Shown here: positions 17,856 to 18,845 of the stretch, piece by piece
How positions within the stretch are numbered: position 1 is the first letter of the stretch
Layout of the letters: each line of letters begins with the position of its first letter
Assembly: GCA_021014945.1 (NCBI GenBank)
Contig: MU266725.1
Coordinates: 1 to 18,845 of the forward strand
Direction of reading: 5' to 3'
Length of the DNA: 18,845 bases
From: Leucogyrophana mollusca
Taxonomy: Eukaryota; Basidiomycota; Agaricomycetes; Boletales
The notes under the pieces: generated by a model
What the model saw: only the letters and a program-made list of their open reading frames with translations
The model's database searches: none
What the model was told of the DNA's origin: nothing
Made by a program: the position numbers and the translations under genes

Positions 17856-18440
17856 TAGTACCACTAACCTCCAGCAATTGCTGGCTGTGTGATTTGTTAG
17901 ATCCCCAGCAATTGCTGTGATTTTAGTGATACTTGATGTTGTCATTGCTGGAGATTAGTGCTACTTGTCCTTGTATTTACTATGTGGCTAGTGATACTTG
18001 CTTTGCTGTTTGCTGTGCTCTAGTAGTACCTACTATTGCTGTTTGCTGTACTCTAGTAGTACTTGCTATTTCTGTTTCATGCACTCTAGTAGTACTATTA
18101 CTTGTTGCCGCTCTCTAGTAATACTTGCTATTGCTGTTTGCTGCACTCTAGTAGTACTTGTCATTGCTGCTTGCTACACTCTAGTAGTACTTGCTGTTGC
18201 TGTTTGCTGCATTCCAGTAGTACTTGCTATTGCTGTTTGCTGTGCTCTAGTAGTACTTCTTGTTGCTGCTTACTAGGACCTAGTAGTACTTGCCATTGCT
18301 GTTTGCTGTGATCTAATAGTACTTGCTGTTGCTGCTTGCTGCACTCTAGTGGTACTTGCCATTGCTGCTTGCTGTAGTCTAGTAGCATTTGCTGTTACTG
18401 TTTGCTGTGTTCTAGTGGTGATTGTTGCTGCTGCTTAATC
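17856..18440. repeat. 33-bp minisatellite, about 16 regular units
   Basis: The landmark TAGTAGTACTTGCT and variants falls at 17924, 17956, 17989, 18021, 18054, 18087, 18116, 18149, 18182, 18215, 18248, 18281, 18314, 18347, 18380 and 18413. The spacing is 33 except for two of 32 and one of 29. Two looser units carrying the palindrome CAGCAATTGCTG (17872 and 17906) precede them, so the array begins about four bases after the TAG of the preceding frame. Because 33 is eleven codons, every frame shows an 11-residue periodicity (for example SSSTCYCCLLH). The resulting open frames are by-products, not genes. Confidence 0.9.
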
Positions 18441-18507
18441 GAGGGCTCCTCCATGAGCGTTGGAAAAGGGAAGAAATGTGCTCGTGAGTGAGGGATTCAG
18501 TTGCCGC

Positions 18508-18512
18508 GCAAG
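18508..18512. repeat. target-site duplication, left copy (GCAAG)
   Basis: Five bases directly before the TGTCA end of the solo LTR, identical to those after its other end. Confidence 0.8.
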
Positions 18513-18840
18513 TGTCAGGATCGACTAGATATGACTCCAGGAAACCACAACAAAGGACGAGGACAGGATAGGATGATGTTTATTGGAGAGTGCTAACTAG
18601 TACAAGAAAGACCAGCGCGAAACTGGAGTGCTACGACTACTAACTACTGTATATATACCTATTGGAAATGTGCACGGACCTAGCCATGCGTAGTCCGTGA
18701 GGCGTTACTAGAACGTTCCTCCGTATTTGTAATACTACTACGAATGTCTTTACAAAATAGGAATGCGCTAAAAGGAAAGATAACTACCGGATTAGATAAG
18801 ATGAAGAGATCTGAAGATTAGATTAAAATGAATCATGACA
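18513..18840 (-). mobile_element. solo LTR of an LTR retrotransposon (328 bp)
   Basis: The segment begins TGTCAGGATC and ends ATCATGACA, so its ends are the inverted pair TGTCA/TGACA. It is flanked on both sides by GCAAG (18508-18512 and 18841-18845), a 5-bp target duplication as made by Ty3/gypsy- and copia-type integrases. On the minus strand a TATATATA box lies around 18657-18650, and AATAAA follows at 18584-18579 before the LTR end. That order fits U3-R-U5 and suggests the minus orientation. No internal domain, primer-binding site or polypurine tract adjoins it, so recombination between two LTRs has removed the rest. Confidence 0.85.
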
Positions 18841-18845
18841 GCAAG
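18841..18845. repeat. target-site duplication, right copy (GCAAG)
   Basis: Last five bases of the window, directly after the TGACA end of the solo LTR. Confidence 0.8.

Noticed and set aside
17933..18311. Cys/Ser/Leu-rich open frames in the minisatellite
   Set aside because: The 33-bp period keeps every frame open by construction; there is no start context or domain.
1..18845. TET/JBP dioxygenase gene, sometimes linked to fungal KDZ transposons
   Set aside because: No His-x-Asp core or following dioxygenase motifs were seen in any frame.
1..18845. CRISPR array, tRNA or rRNA genes
   Set aside because: The tandem repeats have no unique spacers, and no cloverleaf or rRNA signature was recognised by eye. 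A covariance-model scan was not possible here.

Overview
This window looks like a transposon-rich, gene-poor stretch of a filamentous basidiomycete, most likely Agaricomycetes. The evidence is short GT-AG introns of 49-110 bases, a KDZ-type transposase relic, a Ulp1/C48-peptidase relic, a Tad-like LINE with endonuclease and RNase H domains, and a solo LTR with target duplication. No bacterial-style operon, rRNA, tRNA or CRISPR array was recognised. Family names come from motif recognition by eye, without a database search.

Layout. 1-1.03 kb: AT-rich DNA and a broken minus-strand coding relic of unknown family. 1.16-1.44 kb: plus-strand relic of a transposon-associated protein tail with five in-frame stops. 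1.48-1.63 kb: cluster of CTATAG-type motifs. 1.85-2.70 kb: minus-strand KDZ transposase pseudogene in which three short introns can still be traced. 3.29-4.10 kb: plus-strand Ulp1-like peptidase pseudogene. 4.58-4.90 kb: unrecognised coding-like segment. 5.13 to about 10.29 kb: a minus-strand LINE. From its 5' side (high coordinates) it has an ORF1 remnant with a CCHC zinc knuckle, an array of three 176-bp tandem units, then ORF2 with an AP-type endonuclease, linker, C-terminal region, RNase H and a CCHC finger, then a 3' UTR with a 20-bp perfect palindrome and an A11 tail. The whole reverse transcriptase core is missing. 10.3-16.2 kb: mostly non-coding AT-rich DNA with one coding-like segment at 13.0 kb, a 50-bp tandem repeat at 14.1 kb and a three-unit repeat at 15.3 kb. 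16.25-17.85 kb: a hypothetical gene with a good 5' context and one intron, broken by a frame change and by an inserted TATAG-rich element of about 606 bp. 17.86-18.44 kb: a 33-bp minisatellite that starts at the stop codon. 18.51-18.84 kb: a solo LTR of 328 bp with the 5-bp duplication GCAAG, ending at the last base of the window.

The left third is old: its stops are mostly of the kind made by C-to-T change. The LINE is younger: it carries few, discrete lesions (one nonsense codon, one homopolymer frameshift, one internal deletion). The most unusual structure is the nearly identical 176-bp array lying between ORF1 and ORF2 of the LINE, together with the complete loss of the RT domain from an otherwise well-kept element.
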